From contig NZ_CALTSY010000035.1 of assembly GCF_943908415.1 (NCBI RefSeq), forward strand, positions 1 through 16,025: a stretch of DNA of 16,025 nt, read 5' to 3'. Under the pieces are notes generated by a model, which worked only from the letters and a program-made list of their open reading frames with translations, searched no databases and was not told where the DNA came from. A program made the position numbers and the translations under genes. Of the stretch, positions 6,248 through 13,639 are shown in pieces. This DNA comes from an uncultured Anaerococcus sp. GTDB taxonomy: Bacteria > Bacillota > Clostridia > Tissierellales > Peptoniphilaceae. Every line of letters begins with the position of its first letter. The first letter of the stretch is position 1.

Positions 6248-8017
6248 ATGGAGAGAAAATCTTATAATAATAAAGACTTGTTAAAGACTTTTACCCCATA
6301 TTATAGACCTTATAAAAAAATACTAACAGCAGACTTAATAGCTGCTGCATTTACTACTGTATCAAGCTTAGTGCTCCCAATTCTTTTATCATATCTAACG
6401 GATTGGGCACAGATGGGTTTATTAGATGCTAATAGAGTTGTAAAGGTAGGAATTACCTATACAGTTACAAAAATAATTGAGGTAGCTGCTAGGTACTTTA
6501 TGCAATCATTAGGTCATATAATGGGTGCCGAGATAGAAAGAGATATGAGATCTGATGTATTTAATCACTTGCTTACTATGGATACTGAATTTTTCAATGA
6601 GGCAAGGATAGGTGTTTTAATGAGTAGGATTACTACAGATTTATTTGACATCACAGAGTTCTCCCACCACGTTCCAGAAGAATTTTTAGTAGGTGCTATA
6701 AAACTTATACTATCATTTATAGTTTTGCTTACTATTAACTGGCAATTAGCTCTTATAATCTATATTTTGATTCCAATTATGTTTGTAGTTTCTAGCAAAA
6801 AACGAAAAGACTTTAGAGAAGCTACTATGAATGTTAAAAGGCAAATTGGAGATATCAACTCAGGAGTTGAGGATACATTATTAGGTATATCAGTTGTTAA
6901 ATCTTTTGCCAATGAAGAAATTGAAAAAGATAAATTTGAAAACAACAATAATAAATTTGTGGATATAAAAAGAGAGAGATACTATGACATGGCAGGATTT
7001 TTCATGATAAATGAAGCTTTTGCTGGTCTTATGTATGCTATTTTAATATTTGTGGGTGGATTTTTTGTAATAAATAACAAAATTAGTCCTGGAAATCTCA
7101 TAGCCTTTACTATGTATCTAAATATGCTTGTAGCAGCTGTTGAAAGGTTAATCAACTTTACAGATGTTTACCAAGCTGGTGCTACGGGAATAGAAAGATT
7201 TGTTGAAGTAATGAATATGGATAATACAATATTTAATCACCAAAAAGCAATCGAATTAAAGGATGTTAAAGGTAGGATTGAATTTGATCAAGTATATTTT
7301 AAATATCCAGAAGCTACAGAAGATGACCCATATATACTAGAAGATATCAACTTTAATGTAGATGTGGGAGAGAATGTAGCCCTCGTAGGACCATCTGGAG
7401 CAGGTAAGACTACCATATCAAAGCTCATACCAAGATTTTATGACATTGATAAGGGTACAATTAGAGTTGATGGAAAAGATGTAAGAGACTTAACTCTAGA
7501 ATCACTTAGAGATAATATAGGTATTGTTCAACAAGATGTTTACTTATTTAGCGGAACTGTTAAGGATAACATTCGCTATGGTAAGGATGATGCAAGTGAT
7601 CAGGAGATACTAAGAGCAGCTGAGCTTGCAGGAGCTACAGAATTTATAAATGATTTGCCGTATGGATTTGATACCCATATTGGAGAACGTGGAGTAAAAC
7701 TTTCAGGTGGGCAAAAACAAAGAATTTCTATAGCAAGAGTATTTTTAAAGAATCCGCCAATATTAATCCTTGATGAGGCAACTAGTGCCCTAGATAATAA
7801 GAGTGAGGCAATAGTTCAAAAATCCCTAGAGATTTTATCAAAAGGAAGAACTACAATTACAATAGCACACAGATTATCTACTATCATCAATGCAGATGAA
7901 ATCCTCGTTTTAACATATGATGGTATTGTGGAGCGAGGTAATCACAAGGAACTCTTAGCTCAAAAAGGAATATATTATAATCTATATAATAGTAATAGCC
8001 AAGATTTGTTTGGTTAA
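6248..8017 (+). CDS. ABC exporter half-transporter (fused membrane and ATPase domains)
   Basis: The 589-residue protein has a type IV (MsbA/BmrA-like) exporter design. Residues 1-310 hold about six membrane spans (for example 28-48, 148-165, 168-183, 258-276). The ATPase domain follows: Walker A GPSGAGKT (381-388), Q-loop IVQQDVYLF, signature LSGGQ (485-489), Walker B ILILDE (505-510) and switch His541 in IAHRLS. All catalytic residues are present, including the Glu after Walker B, so it can hydrolyse ATP as a homodimer; no partner subunit lies nearby. Substrate cannot be read from sequence; lipids or amphiphilic drugs are usual for the group. ATG 6248 is chosen because AAAGGAGG lies just upstream; a TTG 24 bases earlier precedes that site. 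It is transcribed alone, divergent from nfnAB, and ends at a strong palindromic terminator. Confidence 0.9.
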   Translation: MERKSYNNKDLLKTFTPYYRPYKKILTADLIAAAFTTVSSLVLPILLSYLTDWAQMGLLDANRVVKVGITYTVTKIIEVAARYFMQSLGHIMGAEIERDMRSDVFNHLLTMDTEFFNEARIGVLMSRITTDLFDITEFSHHVPEEFLVGAIKLILSFIVLLTINWQLALIIYILIPIMFVVSSKKRKDFREATMNVKRQIGDINSGVEDTLLGISVVKSFANEEIEKDKFENNNNKFVDIKRERYYDMAGFFMINEAFAGLMYAILIFVGGFFVINNKISPGNLIAFTMYLNMLVAAVERLINFTDVYQAGATGIERFVEVMNMDNTIFNHQKAIELKDVKGRIEFDQVYFKYPEATEDDPYILEDINFNVDVGENVALVGPSGAGKTTISKLIPRFYDIDKGTIRVDGKDVRDLTLESLRDNIGIVQQDVYLFSGTVKDNIRYGKDDASDQEILRAAELAGATEFINDLPYGFDTHIGERGVKLSGGQKQRISIARVFLKNPPILILDEATSALDNKSEAIVQKSLEILSKGRTTITIAHRLSTIINADEILVLTYDGIVERGNHKELLAQKGIYYNLYNSNSQDLFG

Positions 8018-8024
8018 ATTAATA

Positions 8025-8084
8025 GGTCTTTTGCAAATTAATAAATAATTATATTCTAAGAGTTTATTTATTTTGCAACAGTCC
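8025..8084. repeat. Palindromic intergenic element, copy 1 (60 bp)
   Basis: An imperfect inverted repeat: GGTCTTTTGCAAATTAATAA at the left end mirrors GGACTGTTGCAAAATAAATA read inward from the right end. The arms give about 20 pairs around a loop holding TTCTAAGA. A longer relative lies at 11906-11999 and shares the right-end block TTTTGCA(A/G)CA, the GTTTAT block and the core TTCTAAGA. The ends recall terminal repeats of some insertion sequences, so a miniature IS-derived repeat is possible. Family status rests on two copies. Confidence 0.6.
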
Positions 8085-8092
8085 TTTTTTTT
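8025..8092 (+). terminator. Terminator of the ABC exporter, formed by the palindromic element
   Basis: The hairpin of copy 1 is followed directly by eight T residues (8085-8092), seven bases beyond the exporter stop codon. This is a complete intrinsic terminator for the plus strand. The next promoter starts at 8095, so the downstream genes form a separate unit. Confidence 0.75.
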
Positions 8093-8094
8093 AT

Positions 8095-8122
8095 TTGGAA
8101 ACTTTAAAATCTCTGATATAAT
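8095..8122 (+). promoter_or_regulatory. Promoter of the J-protein / thrE / msrA operon
   Basis: TTGGAA (8095-8100), 16 bases, then a perfect TATAAT (8117-8122). The expected start near 8129 leaves a leader of about 16 bases carrying GGAGA (8133-8137) before ATG 8145, which excludes the upstream in-frame TTG at 8073. Confidence 0.6.
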
Positions 8123-8144
8123 TTTAAAGAATGGAGAATTTTAT

Positions 8145-8924
8145 ATGAAATTTTTTGGAAAATTTTTACATGGACTTGCAACAGTCCTGGGGGCTATATT
8201 TAATGTCCTGATTAATATAATGAATGTTATAGTAGTTACCTTTGAGGGAATAAGGCAATTACTTTTTGGAATATTCATCCTTGGATGTTCAACAATTTTT
8301 ATATTTCCTATAATTCCTTTATTTTTGCCAAAGGAAGCTATATATTTTATATTTGCAGTAATATTTATACCTATTCTAGGTCCTAAGTTTATTTCTTTAT
8401 TAAGATATATAAACTATACGGTTACAGAATGGATGTATGATAAGGCAGACTCTATGATTACTGGAACAAAAGTAGGATATGATAGCATATCGGACTACTC
8501 AAATAAGTATAGATATGAGCAAGAACAGGCTAGAAGAAGAGCCAAAGAGGAAGAGGCACGTCGCCAACAAGAAGAAATGAACCGTAGATTTGAAGAGTTT
8601 GTCAGAGGCTTTGCTAATAGCCAAAGAAATTATGGTTCTTCTTACCAAGGCGGAGGCTATAATCAAGGTAATTATACAGGTGGATATGCTGGAGCAGGAA
8701 ATATTGGATTTAAGGAAAAATATGAGGAGGCTTGCAATACTTTAGGAGTATCTTATGATACTGATATATACGAGGTTAAGCTAAATTATAGAAAGCTTGC
8801 AAAAAAATACCACCCAGATATAAATAAAGATCCAGCAGCTACTGAAATGTTTACAAAAGTTAATGATGCTTATGAATTTTTAACAGAAGAAAATATAAAA
8901 AAATATAAGCAAAATTTTAGTTAG
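8145..8924 (+). CDS. Membrane-anchored J-domain (DnaJ-like) protein
   Basis: A 259-residue protein in three parts. Residues 1-90 are strongly hydrophobic, with two or three membrane spans (about 10-32, 38-60, 65-87). Residues 120-155 are a charged coiled-coil stretch rich in Arg, Glu and Gln, followed by a Gly/Tyr/Asn-rich linker (about 160-188). A C-terminal J-domain (190-255) carries the HPD motif at 223-225 between two helices (VKLNYRKLAKKY and MFTKVNDAYEFL). The HPD motif stimulates Hsp70 (DnaK) ATPase, so this probably recruits DnaK to the inner face of the membrane. It lacks the Cys-rich zinc domain and client-binding domains of classical DnaJ, making it a class III J-protein. The client is unknown. 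It leads a tight operon with thrE-type genes and msrA. The start is set by GGAGA and the promoter position. Confidence 0.85.
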   Translation: MKFFGKFLHGLATVLGAIFNVLINIMNVIVVTFEGIRQLLFGIFILGCSTIFIFPIIPLFLPKEAIYFIFAVIFIPILGPKFISLLRYINYTVTEWMYDKADSMITGTKVGYDSISDYSNKYRYEQEQARRRAKEEEARRQQEEMNRRFEEFVRGFANSQRNYGSSYQGGGYNQGNYTGGYAGAGNIGFKEKYEEACNTLGVSYDTDIYEVKLNYRKLAKKYHPDINKDPAATEMFTKVNDAYEFLTEENIKKYKQNFS

Positions 8925-8933
8925 GGATGTTAA

Positions 8934-9719
8934 ATGAGCTATGAAAAAATCACAACTATCGAAGATGCATTCATATTATCAGAGATAGCTGCAAATGCTG
9001 GTGCAATAATGCTTGCAAATGGTGCAGAGATTTATAGGGTAGAAGATACCGTAGAAAGAATATTAAAATCAAAAAGCGTTATAAAAGACGTGGATGTATT
9101 TTCAACTTTTAATGTAATCATTATATCTTTTAGTTATGAAGGAAAAGTACACACCAATGTTAGGAGGGTAAAATCTAGATCAAATAACCTATACTTTATA
9201 GATAGGGTAAATACATTTTCTAGAGAGTTTTCTGCAGGAAAGTATACTCTTGAACAAGCACTTGTTGAGATTGATAATATAAAAAAATCTGAAGGAACTC
9301 CTAGAAATTTTAAGATATTTGGAGCTACTCTAGCAGCTGGAGCCTTTTCTATACTACTTGGTGCAGGATATAAGGAAATGCTAGCATCAGTATTTGTTGG
9401 ATTTATAGGATATGTATTTGCCTTATTTTCAGAAAAAAATAATTTAAACTACTTTGTAGTTCACTTTTTATATGGAATATTAGTATCTAGTTTGACTATA
9501 ATATTAAGTTATATAACGGGACTTAGTATAAATGTTGTAATAATCAGCGCTCTTATGTCGTTTTTACCAGGTATAATGATAACAAATGCCATAAGAGATT
9601 TGATGAGTGGAGATACCTTAAGTGGAATGACAGGAGCTGCGCTAGCTATATTTATATCAGTAGCCCTAGCTTTAGGCGTAGCCCTACCTTTAGGATTATA
9701 TGGATTTTTAAGAGTATGA
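8934..9719 (+). CDS. Threonine/serine exporter, ThrE N-terminal half (YjjP-type)
   Basis: The 261-residue protein matches the ThrE/YjjP (DUF1212) family. A soluble N-terminal domain of about 125 residues contains the hallmark ANAGAIMLANGAEIYRVEDT (20-39). About five hydrophobic spans follow (roughly 128-145, 150-166, 172-193, 198-215, 233-255) with the conserved loop LPGIMITNAIRDLMSGDTLS (211-230). In single-chain ThrE this part is fused to the segment encoded by the next gene; here they are separate and overlap by ATGA, implying one complex. Characterised members export L-threonine and L-serine, and some YjjPB proteins export dicarboxylates such as succinate, so the substrate is inferred. 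It starts 9 bases after the J-protein stop; AGGGA upstream is a modest ribosome binding site. Confidence 0.85.
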   Translation: MSYEKITTIEDAFILSEIAANAGAIMLANGAEIYRVEDTVERILKSKSVIKDVDVFSTFNVIIISFSYEGKVHTNVRRVKSRSNNLYFIDRVNTFSREFSAGKYTLEQALVEIDNIKKSEGTPRNFKIFGATLAAGAFSILLGAGYKEMLASVFVGFIGYVFALFSEKNNLNYFVVHFLYGILVSSLTIILSYITGLSINVVIISALMSFLPGIMITNAIRDLMSGDTLSGMTGAALAIFISVALALGVALPLGLYGFLRV

Positions 9720-10189
9720 ATTATTTAATAGAATTTTTTTTAAGTATACTATCAGCAATAGGATTTGCATTAGTATTTTCAATACCAAAGAAGGCTTTGT
9801 TAGTAGCAGGAATAAATGGAGGTTTTGGATGGGTTATTTATAAGTTAGTTCTTAATAATACCGGTGGTATATATTTAGCTACATTTGTGTCATCATTTGT
9901 TATAGCTACTATATCAGAACTATTAGCTAGAAAAATGAGATATCCGGCAGCTGTCTTTAATATTCCAGGAATAATAAACTTATGTCCTGGTGAAGCTATT
10001 TATAATACTATGAGCTATTTTATAAATGGGCAAACTGATATGGCTTTGGGTAAATTTTATAGAGGAGTAGTAATTGCAGGTGCAATAGCCTTTGGAGTTT
10101 TGCTAGCAAGTTCCTTTTCTAAATCTTTAAGAAATTATAGGATTAGACCAACCAAGAGAACAAATTATTTAAGGAGATATCGTGATTAA
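9716..10189 (+). CDS. Threonine/serine exporter, ThrE C-terminal half (YjjB-type)
   Basis: A 157-residue, almost wholly membrane protein of the ThrE_2/YjjB (DUF3815) family. Four to five hydrophobic spans are visible (about 3-25, 28-45, 50-68, 78-95, 115-135), with the conserved loop FNIPGIINLCPGEAIYNTMS ahead of the last span. It ends in a basic tail (RIRPTKRTNYLRRYRD). It should pair with the preceding YjjP-type protein to make the whole exporter; the ATG overlaps that gene's stop, so ribosomes probably reinitiate and make the two in equal amounts. Its own last codons contain the ribosome binding site and GTG start of msrA. Confidence 0.85.
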   Translation: MNYLIEFFLSILSAIGFALVFSIPKKALLVAGINGGFGWVIYKLVLNNTGGIYLATFVSSFVIATISELLARKMRYPAAVFNIPGIINLCPGEAIYNTMSYFINGQTDMALGKFYRGVVIAGAIAFGVLLASSFSKSLRNYRIRPTKRTNYLRRYRD

Positions 10190-10667
10190 AGAAATTTATT
10201 TAGCAGGCGGATGTTTTTGGGGAGTAGAAGCATATTTTAAAAATATTGATGGAATAGTTGACACAGAAGTAGGGTATGCTAATGGAAATACAGATCAAAC
10301 AACTTACCAAGATTTAAAAAGAACAGACCATGCAGAAACAGTCCATATTAAATACGATGAAGGAATGATAAGTTTAGAAAAAATTTTAGAATACTTATAT
10401 TATATTGTTGATCCATTCAGTGTTAACAAGCAAGGAAATGATAGGGGACGTCAGTATAGGACAGGAATATATTCAGAAGATAAGAATGTTTTAAGTAGAG
10501 TAAATGAATTCATCAAAGAAAAGCAGGCAAAAGAAGATTCTGAAATTCAAATTGAAGTAGAAGAATTAAAAAACTATATAGTAGCTGAAGACTACCATCA
10601 AGACTACCTAGATAAGAATCCTACAGGTTATTGCCACATTAACCTAAATGATAAGCCTAGTATTTAA
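10182..10667 (+). CDS. msrA: Peptide-methionine (S)-S-oxide reductase MsrA
   Basis: A 161-residue MsrA with the active-site motif GCFWG (10-14, nucleophile Cys11), the downstream Glu in HAETV (52), the QYRTGIY stretch, and the C-terminal GYCHINL with Cys151 as candidate resolving residue. The enzyme reduces methionine-S-sulfoxide in oxidised proteins, an oxidative-damage repair usually driven by thioredoxin. The catalytic position is an ordinary Cys codon, not the UGA (selenocysteine) found in some anaerobe MsrA genes. No MsrB domain is fused. The start is GTG at 10182, supported by AAGGAGAT just upstream and by an 8-base overlap with the preceding gene. No clear terminator follows; the next gene has its own promoter-like region. 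Confidence 0.92.
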   Translation: MIKEIYLAGGCFWGVEAYFKNIDGIVDTEVGYANGNTDQTTYQDLKRTDHAETVHIKYDEGMISLEKILEYLYYIVDPFSVNKQGNDRGRQYRTGIYSEDKNVLSRVNEFIKEKQAKEDSEIQIEVEELKNYIVAEDYHQDYLDKNPTGYCHINLNDKPSI

Positions 10668-10683
10668 ATTTGGTGGAATTATA

Positions 10684-10720
10684 TTGTATATAGTTTATAA
10701 TATAATTACTATAATATACA
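10684..10720 (+). promoter_or_regulatory. Promoter region with a possible operator upstream of the ABC importer operon
   Basis: A very AT-rich stretch contains three TATAAT hexamers (10696, 10701, 10710) and TTGTAT at 10684. No hexamer has an ideal -35, so which one is used is unclear. TATAGT (10689-10694) and ACTATA (10708-10713) form an inverted repeat, centre to centre 19 bases, overlapping the -10 elements; this is a candidate repressor site. AGGAGG follows at 10723-10728. I do not recognise a Fur, DtxR or other known box here. Confidence 0.45.
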
Positions 10721-10732
10721 CTAGGAGGATCA

Positions 10733-11902
10733 ATGAATAAGAATATTATTAGTAAATTATCTTTAACAATTGCTACTATTTTTATGCTCGCAGGATGCAA
10801 TCAAGAAGCTGAGCCTAAAAAAGATGCAACAACGGAGGATACAAAAATAGAGCAAAACGTTGAAGATGATTCAAAAGATGAGAATAAATCAGAAGAAGAT
10901 AAAGATTCTGATGATACAACAAAGACAGATGAAGAAGAAACTAAGGAAACTTCAAACTTTGATGGTAGGACTTTAAATGTAGTAGCTACAAGCGAATCTT
11001 ATGTTCCACTTTTTGAGGAATTCACAGAAGAAACTGGCGCAAATGTAGAGTTTCTATCTATGTCTAGTGGAGAAGTTATTTCTAGAACTAAGGCAGAAGG
11101 TAAGCCAATGGCAGACCTATGGTTTGGTGGTGGTCTAGATGCTTTCATGGAAGCTAAGGATGATGACCTACTAGAACAATATCAATCAGACATGACTGAT
11201 AAGCTAGAAAGTAAATACAAGGATCCAGATGGCTATTACTTTTCTAAGGGTCTTACAGTTGTAGGATTTTTAGTAAATGACGAAATCCTTCATGAAAAAG
11301 GATTAGAAGCACCAAGATCTTGGGAAGACTTAGCTAATCCACAATACAAGGGTGAAATCATTATGAGCAATCCTGCGATTTCTGGAACTAACTATGCTGC
11401 ATTAAAAGGACTTCTTGACCTTTATGGAGAAGAAGACGGTTGGGATTTATTTGAGAAAATAAATGATAACATTGATTTCTATTCTAAGAGAGGAAAGGAT
11501 CCACAAGAAAAAACAGCTCAAGGAGAATTTGCAATTGGTATTATACCAGTAGATAAAATGGCCTTTGATACAGCTGAGGATTATGGACTAAGTGTAGTAT
11601 ATCCAGAAGATGGTATAGCTTGGGTTCCTGAAGGGGTGGCAATATTTAAAGATAGCGAAAACGCCGATATTGCAAAATCCTTTGTAGACTTTATGCTTAG
11701 TGAAAAAGCTCAAAATATGATAGCAGAAATCGATGGTAAAGATACTAATCAATTAATTATGCCAGATATTGAGGGTCTTGACTTAGGTTTACCTAAAGAT
11801 AGGCTAATCAATGAAGACTTAAGTACTTTCGGATCAGATAGAGAAGAAATATTAAATAAGTTTAAAGAAATTGCTGCAGATAAGGCTAGCGAAGAAGATT
11901 AA
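10733..11902 (+). CDS. ABC importer substrate-binding lipoprotein (FbpA/AfuA/PhnS-like)
   Basis: This 389-residue lipoprotein has a signal peptide ending in the lipobox LAGC (19-22), with Cys22 as the lipidated residue. An acidic Asp/Glu/Lys/Thr linker (23-74) follows, then a periplasmic-binding-type domain starting TLNVVATSESYVPLFEEF. Segments such as GKPMADLWFGGG, LEAPRSWEDLANPQYKGEI and SFVDFMLSEKAQNMIAE are typical of the extracellular binding-protein family that includes FbpA (iron), AfuA (hexose phosphate) and PhnS (aminoethylphosphonate). The Tyr pair that FbpA uses to hold Fe(III), in its C-terminal lobe, is not evident (the matching stretch reads PVDKMAFDTAEDYG), so an iron assignment is not safe. 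Permease and ATPase genes follow on the same strand. AGGAGG precedes ATG 10733 by four bases. Confidence 0.82.
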   Translation: MNKNIISKLSLTIATIFMLAGCNQEAEPKKDATTEDTKIEQNVEDDSKDENKSEEDKDSDDTTKTDEEETKETSNFDGRTLNVVATSESYVPLFEEFTEETGANVEFLSMSSGEVISRTKAEGKPMADLWFGGGLDAFMEAKDDDLLEQYQSDMTDKLESKYKDPDGYYFSKGLTVVGFLVNDEILHEKGLEAPRSWEDLANPQYKGEIIMSNPAISGTNYAALKGLLDLYGEEDGWDLFEKINDNIDFYSKRGKDPQEKTAQGEFAIGIIPVDKMAFDTAEDYGLSVVYPEDGIAWVPEGVAIFKDSENADIAKSFVDFMLSEKAQNMIAEIDGKDTNQLIMPDIEGLDLGLPKDRLINEDLSTFGSDREEILNKFKEIAADKASEED

Positions 11903-11905
11903 TTA

Positions 11906-11999
11906 ATGGGGATGTTGTAAGTTATAAACTATAACTATCATAGAATTAGATATATTTCTAAGACTATGTAAGTAATTAGTTTATTTTGCAGCACCCCAT
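11906..11999. repeat. Palindromic intergenic element, copy 2 (94 bp), inside the importer operon
   Basis: The ends ATGGGG and CCCCAT close a long imperfect stem: 11906-11920 pairs with 11986-11999 with one bulged A and two G-U pairs. Inside are two further hairpins: GTTATA-AAC-TATAAC (11921-11935), and CATAG/CTATG stacked through an AA/GA internal loop on TTAGA/TCTAA (11939-11968). As RNA this is a three-way junction ending 18 bases before the permease ATG. The arms can also pair further in (TATAAACTA with TTAGTTTAT), giving one long hairpin instead. It shares core and right-end blocks with copy 1. No T tract follows, so it is not a simple terminator. Confidence 0.6.
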
Positions 12000-12017
12000 A
12001 ATTTGTATGTACATATT

Positions 12018-13625
12018 ATGAAAAAATTTACAAGAAAAAAATCAATAGATATTATAGTTGAATTAATATTGGCTTTATTGGTAATAATTTTTATTATCCT
12101 CCCATTTGTAAGTGTCTTTAAAGAAAGTTTTATAATAGATGGAAGGCTTGATCTTAAATACTATAAAGAAATATTAAATAACAGAAAATTATTAATAAAT
12201 TCTTTAAGCTTAGGTATTATTACTAGCTTAATTTCTGCTATAGCTACTACTAGTATTTCAATATACGCTTATTTATCTAAGACAAAAGTAAAAAAACTGA
12301 TTAATATTATCCTTGCTATTACCTTGATAAGTCCTCCATTTGTAACAAGCTTAAGTTATATCACACTATTTGGTAGAAGAGGTCTAATAACACATCATAT
12401 ACTTCATCTATCAATCAATCCCTACAATATGTGGGGAGTTATATTTATGCAAACTCTCTCCTTCCTATCCTTAAATTGCATGATATTATTAGGATTTCTT
12501 AACACTATGGATAAAAATCTAATAAAATCAGCCAGATCTTTAGGAGCTAATACCAATTCAATAATTGTAGATATTATTTTGCCTCAGTTAAAAAATGGAA
12601 TAATAACAGTTGTCATGCTTAGTTTTTTTAAGTCCATGTCAGACTTTGCTACTCCTTCAATCATAGGTGGTAAATTTAATGTCCTTGCCTTAGAAAGTTA
12701 TTTTGAAGTTATAGCAAATGGAAACCTTTCAAAGGCTAGCAGTTTAAATGTCCTTTTACTAGTCCCAATATTACTTATATTTTTATTTTTGAATAAATTT
12801 AATGAGAAAAAGTCTATAAGTTCAAGCATTCGAAACGATTTTGAAGTAAATATTTTAAGAAAAGGATTAATCTTTTTTAGCTTAAAACTCATATCTATTA
12901 TTTTATTAGCATTGCTTGTCACCCTATATATTTCTATAATAATTAGTGCATTTACAAAAATGAAGAGCGGACATCTAGCATTATCTTTAGAAAATTTTAT
13001 GACTGTCAAAAATTATATCAATGATGCTACACTTAGGTCTGTGGTATATAGTTTAATTTCAGCAATTTTAGGAACAATTATTGGCCTATTGATAGGATAT
13101 TATGTAATAATAAAAAATAGTAGATTTATGAAAGTTATAGATATATTTTCCAACCTACCATATATATTACCTGGAACATTTTTTGGACTGGGCTATCTCT
13201 TATTTTTTAAAAAGCCGCCTCTCATGATTACTGGCACTAGTATTATAGTAGTTCTTAATGTTCTATTTAAGCAATTGCCTTTTTCAACTAGAGTAGGCAA
13301 TACTGCTATGAAATCTGTTGATACAGCAATACTTAATTCTATAAGAGATCTGGGTGGAAGTAGCTATAATGAAATAAAAGATGGGATAGTACCTAATATA
13401 AAGCCTTCGATTCGAATATCCCTTATAAATAGCTTTACTACAACCATGACAACAGTAGGTAGTATTATATTTTTAGTCTATCCAGGCAAAAAATTATTAA
13501 CTTTACTAATGTTTGATGTTATCAATAGCGGCAAATATAATGAAGGTTCAGTTATAGCTTTATTAATAATGCTCATATGCTTATTATTTAGCTTTATAAC
13601 AAGTAGAGCATTTAGACAAAAATGA
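12018..13625 (+). CDS. ABC importer permease, two fused transmembrane units (FbpB/AfuB-like)
   Basis: The 535-residue protein is two binding-protein-dependent permease units in tandem. The first spans roughly 12-260, the second 285-528, each with about six membrane segments. Each carries an EAA-type loop that contacts the ATPase: SARSLGANTNSIIVDIILP near 171-189 and SIRDLGGSSYNEIKDGIVP near 441-459. Fusion of both halves in one chain is typical of the FbpB/AfuB/PhnU group of Fe(III), hexose-phosphate and phosphonate importers, which supports grouping it with the preceding lipoprotein. The first start in frame is TTG 12003; ATG 12018 (MKKFTRKK) gives a normal N-terminus. Neither has a clear ribosome binding site, unusual here because nearly every neighbour has one, and the upstream gap is filled by palindromic element copy 2. 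The ATPase gene starts 14 bases after the stop. Confidence 0.85.
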   Translation: MKKFTRKKSIDIIVELILALLVIIFIILPFVSVFKESFIIDGRLDLKYYKEILNNRKLLINSLSLGIITSLISAIATTSISIYAYLSKTKVKKLINIILAITLISPPFVTSLSYITLFGRRGLITHHILHLSINPYNMWGVIFMQTLSFLSLNCMILLGFLNTMDKNLIKSARSLGANTNSIIVDIILPQLKNGIITVVMLSFFKSMSDFATPSIIGGKFNVLALESYFEVIANGNLSKASSLNVLLLVPILLIFLFLNKFNEKKSISSSIRNDFEVNILRKGLIFFSLKLISIILLALLVTLYISIIISAFTKMKSGHLALSLENFMTVKNYINDATLRSVVYSLISAILGTIIGLLIGYYVIIKNSRFMKVIDIFSNLPYILPGTFFGLGYLLFFKKPPLMITGTSIIVVLNVLFKQLPFSTRVGNTAMKSVDTAILNSIRDLGGSSYNEIKDGIVPNIKPSIRISLINSFTTTMTTVGSIIFLVYPGKKLLTLLMFDVINSGKYNEGSVIALLIMLICLLFSFITSRAFRQK

Positions 13626-13639
13626 TTTAGAGGACAATA

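Noticed and set aside
8073..8144. TTG start for the J-protein at 8073
   Set aside because: These codons overlap the terminator T tract and the TTGGAA/TATAAT promoter, so they would not be in the transcript.
10684..10720. Fur box at the importer promoter
   Set aside because: The sequence is AT-rich but lacks the GATAAT-type repeats of a Fur site, so it cannot be used to support iron transport.
11906..11999. A known riboswitch in the importer operon gap
   Set aside because: A three-way junction can be drawn, but I match no known aptamer core, and the similarity to the terminator palindrome at 8025 argues for a repeat element.
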